A stretch of 64,000 bases of DNA. It comes from Zobellia barbeyronii. GTDB lineage: Bacteria; Bacteroidota; Bacteroidia; Flavobacteriales; Flavobacteriaceae. The DNA is taken from NCBI RefSeq assembly GCF_018603515.1, contig NZ_JACATN010000002.1, positions 496,001-560,000 of the forward strand, read 5' to 3'. Below, one piece after another: positions 19,891 through 29,665 of this stretch. The stretch's first letter is position 1; each line of letters begins with the position of its first letter. The translations under genes and the position numbers were made by a program. The notes under the pieces are model-generated. The model saw nothing but the letters and a program-made list of their open reading frames with translations. It made no database searches and had not been told where the DNA came from.

Positions 19891-20688
19891 ATGGCATTTG
19901 ACGCAAATTTTTTGAGTACCGCTATACAACCTCCTAAATTGAAACAAGCAGACGACGCTTTTCAACTGGACGGTTCTGAAATAATAGATTACACCCATTT
20001 TTCGTTGGCGCTCAGCAGTCAGACTAAATTCGCTATTTGGGTAGCGTGGAATATAGATGGTATGAATCTAAAACGAATACCTAGAAAAGGTTCTAGTTTT
20101 TTTGAAGATTCTAGAATACCATCGGAAAGCCAAGCCGGAAACAGATTGTACAAGAGCAACCCTTTAGACCGTGGGCATCTTGCGCGAAGAGTAGATTTAA
20201 ATTGGGGCGATTATGCCGAGGCAAAAAAAGCAAATTCAGATTCGTTTGTTTTTACCAACATTGCTCCGCAAATGGATAGCTTTAACCAAAGTGGAAAAGG
20301 CGGTGTTTGGGGCGAACTAGAAAACTCTCTTTACGACCAAACAGAAATGGATAGGTCTCGTGTGAGTATTATAGGTGGTTGCATTTTTCATGAAGATGAC
20401 CGCGAATACAGAGGCTATAAAATCCCAACGGAGTTTTACAAAACTGTTCTCTACGAAGAAAGCAGTGTACTAAAGACAAAATCGTTTATACTTACCCAAG
20501 ATTTAAGCCGATTATCTTTTCTAGATTTAGAAGCTTTTAAAACATACGAAGTAGCTCCTTCTGAAATAGAAGCAAAATGCAACTTCACTTTTGATGATGC
20601 CATTCATAAAGCCAATGAATTTGACTTGAATTCCTTTATCCAAACAGAACGGAAGCCTTTGATTTCATCTTCTGAACTTAATTGGTAA
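19891..20688 (+). CDS. DNA/RNA non-specific endonuclease family protein
   Basis: 265 residues from the ATG at 19891 (an ATG at 19831 would add a poorly conserved-looking 20-residue extension). The betaBeta-alpha-Me catalytic motif DRGHLARRVDLNWG is at about residue 93-106, with the following TNIAPQMDSFNQ supplying the Mg2+-binding Asn region; GGVWGELENSLYD and the C-terminal IPTEFYKTVL also match the NUC1 family. Family enzymes cut DNA and RNA without sequence preference. Most are secreted, but I see no signal peptide with this start, which is unusual and suggests a cytoplasmic role or export by another route. It is convergent with the DUF1080 gene. Confidence 0.82.
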   Translation: MAFDANFLSTAIQPPKLKQADDAFQLDGSEIIDYTHFSLALSSQTKFAIWVAWNIDGMNLKRIPRKGSSFFEDSRIPSESQAGNRLYKSNPLDRGHLARRVDLNWGDYAEAKKANSDSFVFTNIAPQMDSFNQSGKGGVWGELENSLYDQTEMDRSRVSIIGGCIFHEDDREYRGYKIPTEFYKTVLYEESSVLKTKSFILTQDLSRLSFLDLEAFKTYEVAPSEIEAKCNFTFDDAIHKANEFDLNSFIQTERKPLISSSELNW

Positions 20689-20697
20689 TAAACAAAA

Positions 20698-20730
20698 AAC
20701 GCCCGCTGTTTAAAACAGCGGACGTTTTTT
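20698..20730. terminator. Bidirectional terminator between nuclease and DUF1080 genes
   Basis: Stem AACGcCCGCTGTTT / AACAGCGGaCGTT with one mismatch, A-run on the left and T6 on the right; it lies between two convergent genes (10 bp after one stop, 19 bp after the other) and can serve both. Confidence 0.85.
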
Positions 20731-20749
20731 AAATACTCTTAACAGGCAA

Positions 20750-21688
20750 CTACTCTACTCTTGGAGTAACCTCAAATTTTCTAAACATAATAGGACCGTG
20801 ATCACCTTGAATCAAAAACGGACCCGCTTCGCCTTCATTGCTATCTAAAGCACCTCCAGTAATACCAGGTATATTTTGATTGTTAATGATAGTTTTACCA
20901 TTTGCAACAATTGTAACACGACGGCCAATTAATGTAATGTCATACGTCTGCCACTCACTTGCATCGTTAGCAGCCATTTCGTTTGGCGTTAAAAAACCAT
21001 AGATTCCGCCAAACAATACACTAGATGGATCAGAACCTTTATCATCTGTAATCTGAACTTCATAACGGCCTCTTAAGTATACGCCACTATTACTTCCTGG
21101 TGGTACTTTAAATTCTACATACAATTTAAAATCTTTAAATTTTTCATTAGAAACCAAATTGGCCCCAGACTTTGGACTTGTTAATACTCCATCTTCAATT
21201 ATCCATTGATTTTCACCCATGGCTTCCCATCCAACTAAATCCTTACCATTAAAAAGCTCTTTGGATTTTCCCCATTTTACTTTTTCCGCATACTCCAATT
21301 TTGGAGCTCTTACGGCTGTCCAACTATAGGGCTGTCCATCTGTATAAATCATGGTTCCTTTAAGCTCTTCACCATCTATTAAACCTGTAAAGGTCATATC
21401 ACTACCTTCTGGCTCCCATTGTCTTGGGATAACAAAGCTAAAAACATCATTTTTCAATTTAACTTCGGCAACAGGTCTAGCGCTACCAAATGCATATACA
21501 AAACGTCCTACCAAAGTATTGGTACCAGAGTGCGAAATCTCCAACCAAGATGGCAATTGTTTACCATCTTTTTCAATTGTTAAATCCCATCTGCCTTCTA
21601 ACGGATTTGCTTCTTGAGCGTTTACAACCGCTACGGCCGACAGCAACATACCTGCCATAGCCGAAAATAATTTTAATCTCATTTTCAT
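20750..21688 (-). CDS. Secreted DUF1080 (3-keto-disaccharide hydrolase-like) protein
   Basis: 312 residues from the ATG at 21688, which begins a signal peptide (MKMRLKLFSAMAGMLLSAVA, cleavage after VNA). After about 110 residues of lead domain (GRWDLTIEKDGKQLPSWLEI...AVRAPKLEY) a full DUF1080 jelly-roll follows: ELFNGKDLVGWE, WIIEDGVLTSP, LYVEFKVPPGSNSGVYLRGR, YEVQITD, WQTYDITLIGRRVTIVANG, PIMFRKFEVTPR. DUF1080 proteins resemble concanavalin-like lectins/glucanases and some act on 3-keto-glycosides; the substrate is unknown. An inverted repeat AATACCAAA/TTTGGTATT (21722-21746) lies 34 bp upstream. Confidence 0.85.
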   Translation of the reverse strand: MKMRLKLFSAMAGMLLSAVAVVNAQEANPLEGRWDLTIEKDGKQLPSWLEISHSGTNTLVGRFVYAFGSARPVAEVKLKNDVFSFVIPRQWEPEGSDMTFTGLIDGEELKGTMIYTDGQPYSWTAVRAPKLEYAEKVKWGKSKELFNGKDLVGWEAMGENQWIIEDGVLTSPKSGANLVSNEKFKDFKLYVEFKVPPGSNSGVYLRGRYEVQITDDKGSDPSSVLFGGIYGFLTPNEMAANDASEWQTYDITLIGRRVTIVANGKTIINNQNIPGITGGALDSNEGEAGPFLIQGDHGPIMFRKFEVTPRVE

Positions 21689-22131
21689 ATTCTTAAGTTT
21701 TTCGAAGTCATAAATATAGGGAATACCAAACATTTACTTTGGTATTTATTTATCCAATCATGATACTATGACCTAGTCTGGTTTTTATTTTCTGTCCTTG
21801 TTTGTTAAGCATTTCATGATACCACTATTATCCAATAACATTTTCTTCATAGATTAAGAATCTTGTGGACAAAAGCTGCAAAAAAAAAATATGCTTACAT
21901 TCTTTGGAACGGCCCTATCTTAGACTTTTTGTGCTAAAAAAATCAGGCTAATAAGAAAAAAGGCCATTACAATAGAATTTTCTTCGGTTTCAATTATATC
22001 AAACCTCATTAATATAACGTTTAGAACGAGCATGTTAAAAAGGTCTGAGGGGTTACAATCTATAAGAAGCCCACGTGTCACCTTTAAACCCAACATTTTC
22101 CTTACATTTATCACATCAAAATAAAACCACT
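21689..22131. other. Divergent intergenic region DUF1080/panB
   Basis: 443 bp with no credible gene. It contains the inverted repeat 21722-21746 (9-bp arms, 7-nt spacer), and a duplicated block in which TATCCAAT and CATGATAC occur near 21751-21766 and again near 21815-21838 in swapped order. These may be operators for the DUF1080 gene. The rest holds only AT-rich sequence. Confidence 0.45.
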
Positions 22132-22950
22132 ATGTCAACGGCAAAGAAAGAATATAAAAGAGTAACAGTTAAGTCTCTAGTAGACATGAAAAAACACGGC
22201 GAAAAAATATCTATGCTTACTGCATATGATTATTCTATGGCCAAGATTGTAGATTCGGCAAATGTTGATGTTATTCTTGTAGGTGATTCTGCCAGTAATG
22301 TTATGGCAGGTCATGAGACCACTTTACCTATTACGTTAGATCAGATGATTTACCACGCTGCCTCAGTTATTCGTGCTGTAGAAAGGGCTTTAGTGGTGGT
22401 TGACTTACCTTTTGGTAGCTACCAGAGTGATTCTAAGGAAGCGCTTCGTTCTGCAATTCGTATTATGAAAGAAAGTGGTGGCCATGCTGTAAAACTTGAA
22501 GGAGGAGAAGAAATAAAAGAGTCGGTTAAAAAGATACTAAAAGCAGGTATTCCTGTTATGGGTCATTTAGGACTTACTCCACAATCCATCTATAAATTTG
22601 GGACCTATACCGTTCGTGCCAAAGAGGAAGAAGAAGCCGAAAAACTAATTGAAGATGCCAAACTTCTTGAAAGATTAGGTTGTTTTGCTATTGTATTGGA
22701 GAAAATACCGGCTGCTTTGACCAAGAAAGTTTCTGAAAGTATCTCTATACCTACCATAGGTATTGGTGGAGGTAAGCATGCGGATGGGCAAGTACTTGTT
22801 ATTCACGATTTATTGGGAATGACACACGAGTTCAATCCAAGGTTTTTACGCCGTTACATGAACCTATACGAAGAAATGGGTAATGCTATTTCTCAATATG
22901 TTACCGATGTAAAAAGCAAGGATTTCCCGAACGACGAGGAGCAGTATTAA
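22132..22950 (+). CDS. panB: 3-methyl-2-oxobutanoate hydroxymethyltransferase
   Basis: 272 residues, typical for PanB (EC 2.1.2.11). Seen: [81 protein letters not shown] and VIHDLLGM, all parts of the TIM-barrel active site that binds Mg2+ and ketoisovalerate. It makes ketopantoate for pantothenate and coenzyme A synthesis using methylenetetrahydrofolate. The ATG at 22132 is preferred because the sequence before it is not PanB-like. An RluA-type gene follows after 33 bp and is probably in the same transcript. Confidence 0.97.
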   Translation: MSTAKKEYKRVTVKSLVDMKKHGEKISMLTAYDYSMAKIVDSANVDVILVGDSASNVMAGHETTLPITLDQMIYHAASVIRAVERALVVVDLPFGSYQSDSKEALRSAIRIMKESGGHAVKLEGGEEIKESVKKILKAGIPVMGHLGLTPQSIYKFGTYTVRAKEEEEAEKLIEDAKLLERLGCFAIVLEKIPAALTKKVSESISIPTIGIGGGKHADGQVLVIHDLLGMTHEFNPRFLRRYMNLYEEMGNAISQYVTDVKSKDFPNDEEQY

Positions 22951-22983
22951 TTGCATTTTTCTAAACTCTAATCCTTTGTTCTA

Positions 22984-23682
22984 GTGGCCGATAAAGTTAT
23001 TTCCGACCCAAAAAATCTATTGGTATTGTTTGAAGACAATCACTTAATCGCCATTAATAAGCGGCCCGGTGATATTGTTCAAGGCGATAAGACTGGTGAT
23101 ATGCCCTTAAGCGAGGTCGTTAAGCTTTACATTAAAGAGAAATTCAATAAGCCCGGCAATGTCTACTTAGGTGTTGCCCACAGGCTAGACCGCCCTACTT
23201 CCGGTATTGTTGTATTTACAAAAACCTCTAAAGCCTTGCCTCGTCTAAATAAGCTGTTCGCAGAAAAAGAGGCGAAAAAGACCTATTGGGCCATTGTCAA
23301 GAACCTACCAAAAAAGAACGAGGATACACTTACCCACTGGTTAAAGCGAAACAATAAACAGAATAAGTCGTACGCTCATATTAAAGAAATTCCGGAAAGT
23401 AAGAAAGCCATTCTAGATTATAAGGTGATTAAAAAACTGGACCGGTACTATCTTCTTGAAATTAACTTGCATACCGGGCGCCATCATCAAATTAGAGCAC
23501 AATTAGCTGCTATTGGTTGCCCCATAAAAGGCGACCTTAAATATGGTTTTGACCGTAGCAATCCTAATGCAAGTATACACTTACATGCACGCAGACTTTC
23601 CTTTATTCACCCTGTTCGAAAAGAACCTATAGAAATCGTGGCCAAACCACCGGAAGACCCAGTTTGGAACGCTTGTTGTTAA
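22984..23682 (+). CDS. RluA-family pseudouridine synthase (copy 1)
   Basis: 232 residues starting at a GTG; an in-frame stop at 22969 and no ATG between make GTG the only reasonable start. Seen: the catalytic motif HRLDRPTSGIVVF (Asp at about residue 74) and the C-terminal LHTGRHHQIRAQLAAIGCPI with GDLKYG. There is no S4 domain, so it resembles RluA/TruC or RsuA-RluA short forms that modify rRNA or tRNA uridines. It lies between panB and a DUF4252 lipoprotein on one strand. A paralogue of the same layout is 700 bp downstream. Confidence 0.9.
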   Translation: MADKVISDPKNLLVLFEDNHLIAINKRPGDIVQGDKTGDMPLSEVVKLYIKEKFNKPGNVYLGVAHRLDRPTSGIVVFTKTSKALPRLNKLFAEKEAKKTYWAIVKNLPKKNEDTLTHWLKRNNKQNKSYAHIKEIPESKKAILDYKVIKKLDRYYLLEINLHTGRHHQIRAQLAAIGCPIKGDLKYGFDRSNPNASIHLHARRLSFIHPVRKEPIEIVAKPPEDPVWNACC

Positions 23683-23715
23683 AAACAGTATATTTAACTG
23701 TATAAACACTAGACC

Positions 23716-24267
23716 ATGATTAAGAGAACACTATTCATTTGCAGTCTTGTGCTGCTAGCATCTTGTAGCACCTATAATTCAATTGACACCTTTTACAACG
23801 CCCACAAAGAAGACAATCATGTAACAGCGGTACGCGTACCCCGTTTTATGCTTTCCCTAATTGGCAATATTTCTCCGGAGATGAAATCATTGGTAGGCAA
23901 CACTAGAGATTTACGTTATATGTCCTTCCCTAGCACTACAGCAGAAAAATCTGAATTTTTAAACAAGCAAATGAACGGTATTACCGGCAACTCTTTTATT
24001 GAAGTGTACCGTAAGAATGACGAGCTAAAAAGGAATGTTGTGAGTATCCGAGAAAAGCGTGATGCCGTAAAAGAAATATTGATTTACAATAACAATAACC
24101 AGAACGGTTCTTTCCTTTATTTTAATGGTGATTTTGACCCTGTAAAAGTCCGCCAAATGGCACAAAATGAAGAATTTCAGAAATTAGGTGATGGTCTTAT
24201 TAACCAATATCAAGGAGGAAGTTTTACTCCTGGGATTAATGAAGGGAATGAGAATGAAGAGAAATAA
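23716..24267 (+). CDS. DUF4252 lipoprotein
   Basis: 183 residues with a lipoprotein signal (SLVLLASCST, Cys16). The body, with VRVPRFMLSLIGNIS near the start, the strand FIEVYRKNDE and the final beta segment GSFLYFNGDFDPVKVRQM, fits DUF4252, a Bacteroidota family often encoded close to ECF sigma factor genes; none is present here. Function unknown; probably attached to the outer membrane facing the periplasm. The 33-bp gap to the upstream RluA gene suggests co-transcription. Confidence 0.75.
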   Translation: MIKRTLFICSLVLLASCSTYNSIDTFYNAHKEDNHVTAVRVPRFMLSLIGNISPEMKSLVGNTRDLRYMSFPSTTAEKSEFLNKQMNGITGNSFIEVYRKNDELKRNVVSIREKRDAVKEILIYNNNNQNGSFLYFNGDFDPVKVRQMAQNEEFQKLGDGLINQYQGGSFTPGINEGNENEEK

Positions 24268-24387
24268 TTAACCCTTATTTATCTTCCAATAGCTAATTGA
24301 AGCATGTCAACACTCAATAATCCAGCTGGGAATTATACATCTAAAATGTATTAGTATTACTTTTGAAATTCGCAACTAAAACTATTA

Positions 24388-25056
24388 ATGACGAATCTTG
24401 AAATAGTATATGAGAACAACGATTATATAGTCGTTAATAAAAAGTCTGGTCTTATAAGTGAAAAAAGTCCTTACGAAGATTGTACTGTAGAAAGTCAAGT
24501 TCTCAATCACCTCTTAAAAAGCAAACGGAAGCCTTACATAGGAGTGATACACAGGTTAGATCGTGTAACAAGTGGCGTATTGGTCTTTGCAAAGAAGAAA
24601 AGCATTCTTGTAGAATTCAATGACCTATTTGCCAAACGTAAGGTTCAAAAAACGTATTTAGCAATTGTCAAAAATAAACCCAAAAAGAGCAAAGGGAATT
24701 TGGTGAATTTTCTTGTCAAAAACAATCAAGAAAAAAGAGCGGACATAGTCCAAACTAAATCAAAAGAATCGCTACAATGTATTCTTTCCTATAAACTTAT
24801 AGACCATAACGATTTTGGTTATTTACTAGAGCTAAAGCCAAAAACCGGTAGATTCCATCAAATAAGAGCACAATTAGCCCATTTAGGCCTTCCTATTATT
24901 GGGGATGAAAAATATGGTTCCGATCAGTCTTACCTTCCCCTTTCCGTTTGCCTTCACGCGTGGAAACTTACCTACCAATTACCAGGTTCTGAAGAATTAA
25001 AAACTTTTGAGGCTCCTTTGCCTAAGAATAAATTTTGGGAATTCAAATCAATTTAG
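24388..25056 (+). CDS. RluA-family pseudouridine synthase (copy 2)
   Basis: 222 residues with the catalytic HRLDRVTSGVLVFAKK (Asp near residue 60) and PKTGRFHQIRAQLAHLGLPI-GDEKYG. It has the same domain length and order as the synthase at 22984-23682 but is clearly diverged (for example VTSGVLVFAKKKS versus PTSGIVVFTKTSK). Together they look like an old duplication with separate target uridines. Starts 120 bp after the DUF4252 gene, so may have its own promoter. Confidence 0.9.
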   Translation: MTNLEIVYENNDYIVVNKKSGLISEKSPYEDCTVESQVLNHLLKSKRKPYIGVIHRLDRVTSGVLVFAKKKSILVEFNDLFAKRKVQKTYLAIVKNKPKKSKGNLVNFLVKNNQEKRADIVQTKSKESLQCILSYKLIDHNDFGYLLELKPKTGRFHQIRAQLAHLGLPIIGDEKYGSDQSYLPLSVCLHAWKLTYQLPGSEELKTFEAPLPKNKFWEFKSI

Positions 25057-25212
25057 ATTGGCCTCCTAAATTTCTGCATGCTAATTTATTCATAAGGTTT
25101 GTGTAAATTTATGATATAATTAAACTTTTCTTTAGAGCTAAGTTGATGCTTGAATTCATCTCCTACTTCAACATTATTCATAACATCTGAGTTATTTTAA
25201 TTCCCGTAAAAA

Positions 25213-26859
25213 ATGAAAAAAATTTTCTTTTCTCTTTTAATCACTATATCCTTAATCTCTTGTAAAACGAATAATCTAGAAGCAGACCTTCTGGTTACCA
25301 ATGCTACAATATGGACAGGGAATCCAGAGTCACCAAAAGCAGAGGCAATGGCCATTAAAGGAGATTCCATTTTAGCTATTGGCTCATTCAAAGATTTAGA
25401 AAAATTTAAAGGAGAATCTACCGAAATACTAGATGTTAACGGAAACTTTATTACACCAGGGTTTATAGATGCCCATGTTCATTTATTAATGGGCGGAAAT
25501 AGTCTTTTAAGTGTTCAGCTAAGAGATACTAAAACTCAACAAGAATTCATTGATAGAATAGCTTCATTTGCTAAAAAAATTAAACCTAACCAATGGATAG
25601 TAGAAGGGAATTGGGACCACACACTTTGGGGAGGCGAACTACCTAGTAAGGAATGGATTGACGAGTTTACCACAGACAACCCTGTAGCCATTTACAGAAT
25701 GGACGGTCATATGATTTTAGCCAATTCAGCAGCTCTAAAAATAGCAGGAATAGACAGAAATACTCCCGATGTTGAAAACGGAGAAATCGTAAAAGACTCA
25801 GAAGGAAACCCAACAGGCATTCTAAAAAGCAAAGCCATGTATTTAGTGTTGAATAAAATTCCTGTTCTTTCCATTTCGGAGAAAGAGGATGCAATTAATA
25901 CTGCCCAAAATTATTTGCTTTCTCAAGGCGTTACTACTATTCATGATGTGGATAGTTTAGGCGGCTTTGAAGTAGCCCAGAAAATGTACACCAATAACAA
26001 GTTAAAAGTAAGGATGTATACCGCAGAACCACTCTATAAATGGGAATCAGTATCCAAAACGGACAAAAGCGAAAAATGGCTGAAAAACGGGTTACTCAAA
26101 AGTTTTGTTGATGGCTCTTTAGGTTCTCATACCGCTGCCTTTAACGAACCCTATTCTGATAAATTAGATGACAACGGTCTGTTCATTGTAAATGAGGATA
26201 GTTTGTTTAGTCAAATTATAAATGCAGATAACAAAGACTTACAAGTTACCGTCCACGCTATTGGTGACAGAGCAAATAACAAATTGTTAAATATCTATGA
26301 GCGTGTTATTAAAAAGAACGGCAATAAGGATAGAAGATTAAGAATAGAGCACGCCCAGCATTTAACAACAGAAGACATCAAACGCTTTTCAAAACTGAAT
26401 GTTATTGCCAGTGTACAACCATATCACGCTATTGATGATGGTAGATGGGCAGAGGAACTTATTGGTCCGGAACGTATAAAAACCACCTATGCTTTTAAGT
26501 CGTTATTAGATGCAAATACAACCTTAGTTTTTGGCAGTGATTGGCCTGTTGCACCTGCCTCTCCTCTTTATGGCATGTATGCGGCCGTTACCCGTCAAAC
26601 CCTAGATAATAAAAACCTTGGAGGCTGGGTTCCAGAACAAAAAATTAATATTGAGCAAGCTTTAACTGCGTATACCCAAAATGGCGCTTACAGCTCATTT
26701 GATGAAAATATAAAGGGGACTTTGGAACCAGGAAAACTAGCGGATTTTGTCATTCTAAATGAGAATTTGTTAACCATAAAACCTGAAAAACTAAAGGATG
26801 TAAAAGTTTTACAAACCTACGTTGGAGGTAAACAAGCTTTTAATAAAAATATAGATTGA
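25213..26859 (+). CDS. Amidohydrolase family lipoprotein (YtcJ/NfdA-like)
   Basis: 548 residues. The N-terminus is a lipoprotein signal (ITISLISCK, Cys17). The amidohydrolase-3 fold follows: small beta domain ADLLVTNATIWTG, metal motif GFIDAHVHLLMGG (about residue 80-92), WIVEGNWDHTLWGG, DGSLGSHTAAF, VHAIGDRAN, IEHAQHL, and FGSDWPV with the metal-binding Asp, closing with GKLADFVILNENLL. YtcJ-like enzymes hydrolyse N-substituted formamides or related amides; the true substrate is unknown. Export and lipidation suggest action at the cell envelope. Single gene with a 156-bp upstream gap. Confidence 0.88.
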   Translation: MKKIFFSLLITISLISCKTNNLEADLLVTNATIWTGNPESPKAEAMAIKGDSILAIGSFKDLEKFKGESTEILDVNGNFITPGFIDAHVHLLMGGNSLLSVQLRDTKTQQEFIDRIASFAKKIKPNQWIVEGNWDHTLWGGELPSKEWIDEFTTDNPVAIYRMDGHMILANSAALKIAGIDRNTPDVENGEIVKDSEGNPTGILKSKAMYLVLNKIPVLSISEKEDAINTAQNYLLSQGVTTIHDVDSLGGFEVAQKMYTNNKLKVRMYTAEPLYKWESVSKTDKSEKWLKNGLLKSFVDGSLGSHTAAFNEPYSDKLDDNGLFIVNEDSLFSQIINADNKDLQVTVHAIGDRANNKLLNIYERVIKKNGNKDRRLRIEHAQHLTTEDIKRFSKLNVIASVQPYHAIDDGRWAEELIGPERIKTTYAFKSLLDANTTLVFGSDWPVAPASPLYGMYAAVTRQTLDNKNLGGWVPEQKINIEQALTAYTQNGAYSSFDENIKGTLEPGKLADFVILNENLLTIKPEKLKDVKVLQTYVGGKQAFNKNID

Positions 26860-26945
26860 ACAGAGGAATTGTAAATGAACTTTTTCTAAAACATTGCTCT
26901 TTTAAGGTTATGACTAAAGTCTAGACCACATATTTTATTGTGCTC

Positions 26946-27809
26946 TCAACGATATGACCGAACACTCTCTACTATCACAGAAATTAATATTAAACATCCA
27001 CCAACTACTGTAGACCACGCAGGAATCTCAGAAAGTAACAAAGCACCAATCAGAATACCATAAACAGGTTGAATACTACTTAAAATACTAATGGTTGTAA
27101 TAGAGAAGTATTTAAAACAGTTTACAAACATGGTATGTCCAAAAACGGTGGTAACAACTGCCAATCCTAATATTCCTTGCCATTGACTTGGAACCGTTTC
27201 TAAGTCATAATAAAAGAAAGCAGGTATAAGCATACAACATATTACCGCCATTTGGTATGCCATTAGAACAGACCCCTCATACCTACTCACCTGCTTTTTC
27301 AACATAAGATTACGCACGGCATAACAGAGCGCCGAGAATACTCCAAAGCCAATAGCAACGGTTGAGCTATTTTCAAAACTAAAATCTGGAACCAGAAAAT
27401 ATATACCGCAGAGAACCAAAAAACCCAGAAGCAAGTGCATTTTTTGAAATCTAGTTTTCAAAAATAATGGTTCTAGAAAAGCCGTAATTACAGGATATGT
27501 AAATAACGAAAGCATACCTATAGCCACATTAGATTTTTGTAACGCTACAAAATAGGCCAACCAATGCAATCCCATAAGAACACCACTTATGAGTATTGGT
27601 CCCCTATCCTTACTACTCAAACCAAAGGAGATACCTTTAAAACGACAGTAGAGAAATAATAAAACCAGCGCAATAAAAGAACGGATACCTATGGTAACGG
27701 CCACTGGTAGCTCTATGAATCTACCCAAAGGGCCAGAAGTACTCAAGAGTACCATTGCCAAATTGATTTCCAGAAAATTCTTTAGATTAAACGAAGTACC
27801 TGAATCCAA
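26946..27809 (-). CDS. EamA/DMT-family transporter
   Basis: 287 residues with about ten membrane helices and two EamA repeats (first near LEINLAMVLLSTSGPLGRF to IYFLVPDF, second from VAIGFGVFSALCYAVRN to ISVIVESVRS). It belongs to the drug/metabolite transporter superfamily; substrate unknown, export of amino acids or metabolites is usual. The start is a TTG at 27809, 3 bp after the preceding stop; the first ATG (27755) would cut away part of the first helix, so TTG with translational coupling to the upstream gene is preferred, though not proven. Confidence 0.85.
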   Translation of the reverse strand: MDSGTSFNLKNFLEINLAMVLLSTSGPLGRFIELPVAVTIGIRSFIALVLLFLYCRFKGISFGLSSKDRGPILISGVLMGLHWLAYFVALQKSNVAIGMLSLFTYPVITAFLEPLFLKTRFQKMHLLLGFLVLCGIYFLVPDFSFENSSTVAIGFGVFSALCYAVRNLMLKKQVSRYEGSVLMAYQMAVICCMLIPAFFYYDLETVPSQWQGILGLAVVTTVFGHTMFVNCFKYFSITTISILSSIQPVYGILIGALLLSEIPAWSTVVGGCLILISVIVESVRSYR

Positions 27810-27812
27810 ATG

Positions 27813-29357
27813 CTATCTCTTTACGGCCATAGCCTTTTCACGAATAATATCTGCCACAGGCCTGTTTTCTAGGTGACTCTCCAACCATGAAATAATATCC
27901 AAGTATAAGAAAGCCCTCTTTTCATACGGGTGATTTTCGTATTTCTTCAGTTCCGTGTGTAGTTTTTGAAATTCGTTTTTTAGCTCGCTAGGGAAAATGT
28001 TACCCAAGTTTCTAAGAAACTTAATCATCTCTTTCTGAACGGCATGAAGGTCGTTCATCTTCAACAAGAACTTATAAGTACTCTTAAGCTGAATTTCCAA
28101 GTGATAATCCATACCCGCTTCATAATGTGCAACCAAGCTTAAAACTCTGGCAAAACACATCAAATCCTCGCGCATTTTGAGGTTTTTGTTATTTATAATT
28201 TTTTTAAGGTACTGAATGCAGGTTTTATTATCACCTATACCAAAATACAAACAAGCAATTTTATAGTACAACACCATAATATGGTGCGCATCTATTCTAT
28301 CCTTATGTTTATTAATTCCGTACTCTATAATTTTTACGAGATATACCCCTTTATTAAACGTACCCTCTAAAAAATGAAGGTTCAGTTTATTGGCATTTAT
28401 GTATAAAAAAGCCAAAGAAGAAATATTATCATTTTTAGGAAAATCGGTACTACCTACCACCGTTTCAAGGCGATCTAATACTTCTCTAAAATGCGAACTG
28501 TATTTTACATAGAATATAGATTCTAGCAAGTAATGGTTTCCTTTTAAGAAGAAAACCGGATTCAGGTTTATCTGCTCTTCATGCTCGTAAAAAAGGTCTA
28601 CCCATTTACTGGCATACTTATAAGAAGAAAGAAAATCTTGGGTCAAAAAACTATACCAAAGGTGCGCCTTGTATAACCATAATTTTTCTCTAAAGCCTAA
28701 ATCCTTTAATTGGTATTTTGGTAAATGTTTCTCAAAATAATTTTTAACACGCGTATAATCCTCATCACTTCTAACATAACCAACTTTAAGCATAATGCCA
28801 TACAGTTGCAACGATAGGTTAGACAGTTTACTAGTCATAACATTCTGAGCAGAAAGTTCTTTAGCCTGTATAGCTAGCTCATCTGCCCTATCCGGAATAC
28901 TACGTGTAATGTATTGAGTTTCAATAATTTTTTCCAACTCCACTATTTCGTAGGCAATATTCTTCTCCTCATTCTCTATGGCAGTAGATTTTGCCTTATC
29001 AAGAATTTTTAAGCTTTGTTTATAAAGTCCCTTTTGATAAAGAATTGTCGCAAAATCTAGCTGCTCACGAATCTGCACCCGAAAATTCTGATTCACGGGA
29101 TTTAGTCTTAAACTGACTAAAATTTGCTTATAAAGATGTGCTTTAAGATTAGATAATTGCGCTTTTTTGACAATACCGGTCTCTAAAATCACCTTCTCAT
29201 CATACTTTCTAATTTTATCCATTAGGTTGAATAATGCTAGAAATTTAGCATCAGTATTCACCCCTAAACGCCCTACATATAATTTGAATTGGCGCTTTTC
29301 CGATTTTGAAAGGGATTTTACCAGCACGAACAAAGCATCTCTATGCGCATTTGTCAT
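27813..29357 (-). CDS. Conserved hypothetical, helical TPR-like protein
   Basis: 514 residues, predicted cytoplasmic and almost all-helical, with paired amphipathic helices of TPR type (for example YQKGLYKQSLKILDKAKSTA near residue 108, and ACLYFGIGDNKTCIQYLKKI near 375). The N-terminal LVKSLSKSEKRQFKLYVGR is a recurring feature of a Bacteroidota-specific family with no named function as far as I know. It precedes the EamA transporter gene by 3 bp in one transcript. No DNA-binding or kinase domain is visible. Confidence 0.65.
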   Translation of the reverse strand: MTNAHRDALFVLVKSLSKSEKRQFKLYVGRLGVNTDAKFLALFNLMDKIRKYDEKVILETGIVKKAQLSNLKAHLYKQILVSLRLNPVNQNFRVQIREQLDFATILYQKGLYKQSLKILDKAKSTAIENEEKNIAYEIVELEKIIETQYITRSIPDRADELAIQAKELSAQNVMTSKLSNLSLQLYGIMLKVGYVRSDEDYTRVKNYFEKHLPKYQLKDLGFREKLWLYKAHLWYSFLTQDFLSSYKYASKWVDLFYEHEEQINLNPVFFLKGNHYLLESIFYVKYSSHFREVLDRLETVVGSTDFPKNDNISSLAFLYINANKLNLHFLEGTFNKGVYLVKIIEYGINKHKDRIDAHHIMVLYYKIACLYFGIGDNKTCIQYLKKIINNKNLKMREDLMCFARVLSLVAHYEAGMDYHLEIQLKSTYKFLLKMNDLHAVQKEMIKFLRNLGNIFPSELKNEFQKLHTELKKYENHPYEKRAFLYLDIISWLESHLENRPVADIIREKAMAVKR

Positions 29358-29665
29358 CGTAAAAAATATTATTTAATTTACTTAATATCAGTGTTTTATA
29401 TACCCTGAAAACCAGCTTAACATTGTACTATTTTATGCATGTACTAGGTGGTTCGTTCTATTGGTTATATATTCGTATTGAACTTTATTGCTATTTTTTG
29501 TTTAAAACATAACATATAGGCCATTGTACGGTAATCAAATCCCTTTTTTAGTAAAAGACAGGGCTAAGGTTATTAAAAATGTTGATATAACAGTACAAAA
29601 TATGATATTTGTAGACAAGATAAAAGTTGCAAGCAGTTCCTAAGTTAGCTAAACTACAAGATATA
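29358..29665. other. Divergent intergenic region before leuA
   Basis: 308 bp with no credible gene. I looked for a leader peptide rich in Leu codons or a T-box-like structure for leuA and saw neither. Confidence 0.5.

Noticed and set aside
21920-22114. 64-codon open frame with one hydrophobic helix on the minus strand before panB
   Set aside because: No promoter or conserved feature; base composition like its non-coding surroundings, and it lies in the panB upstream region.
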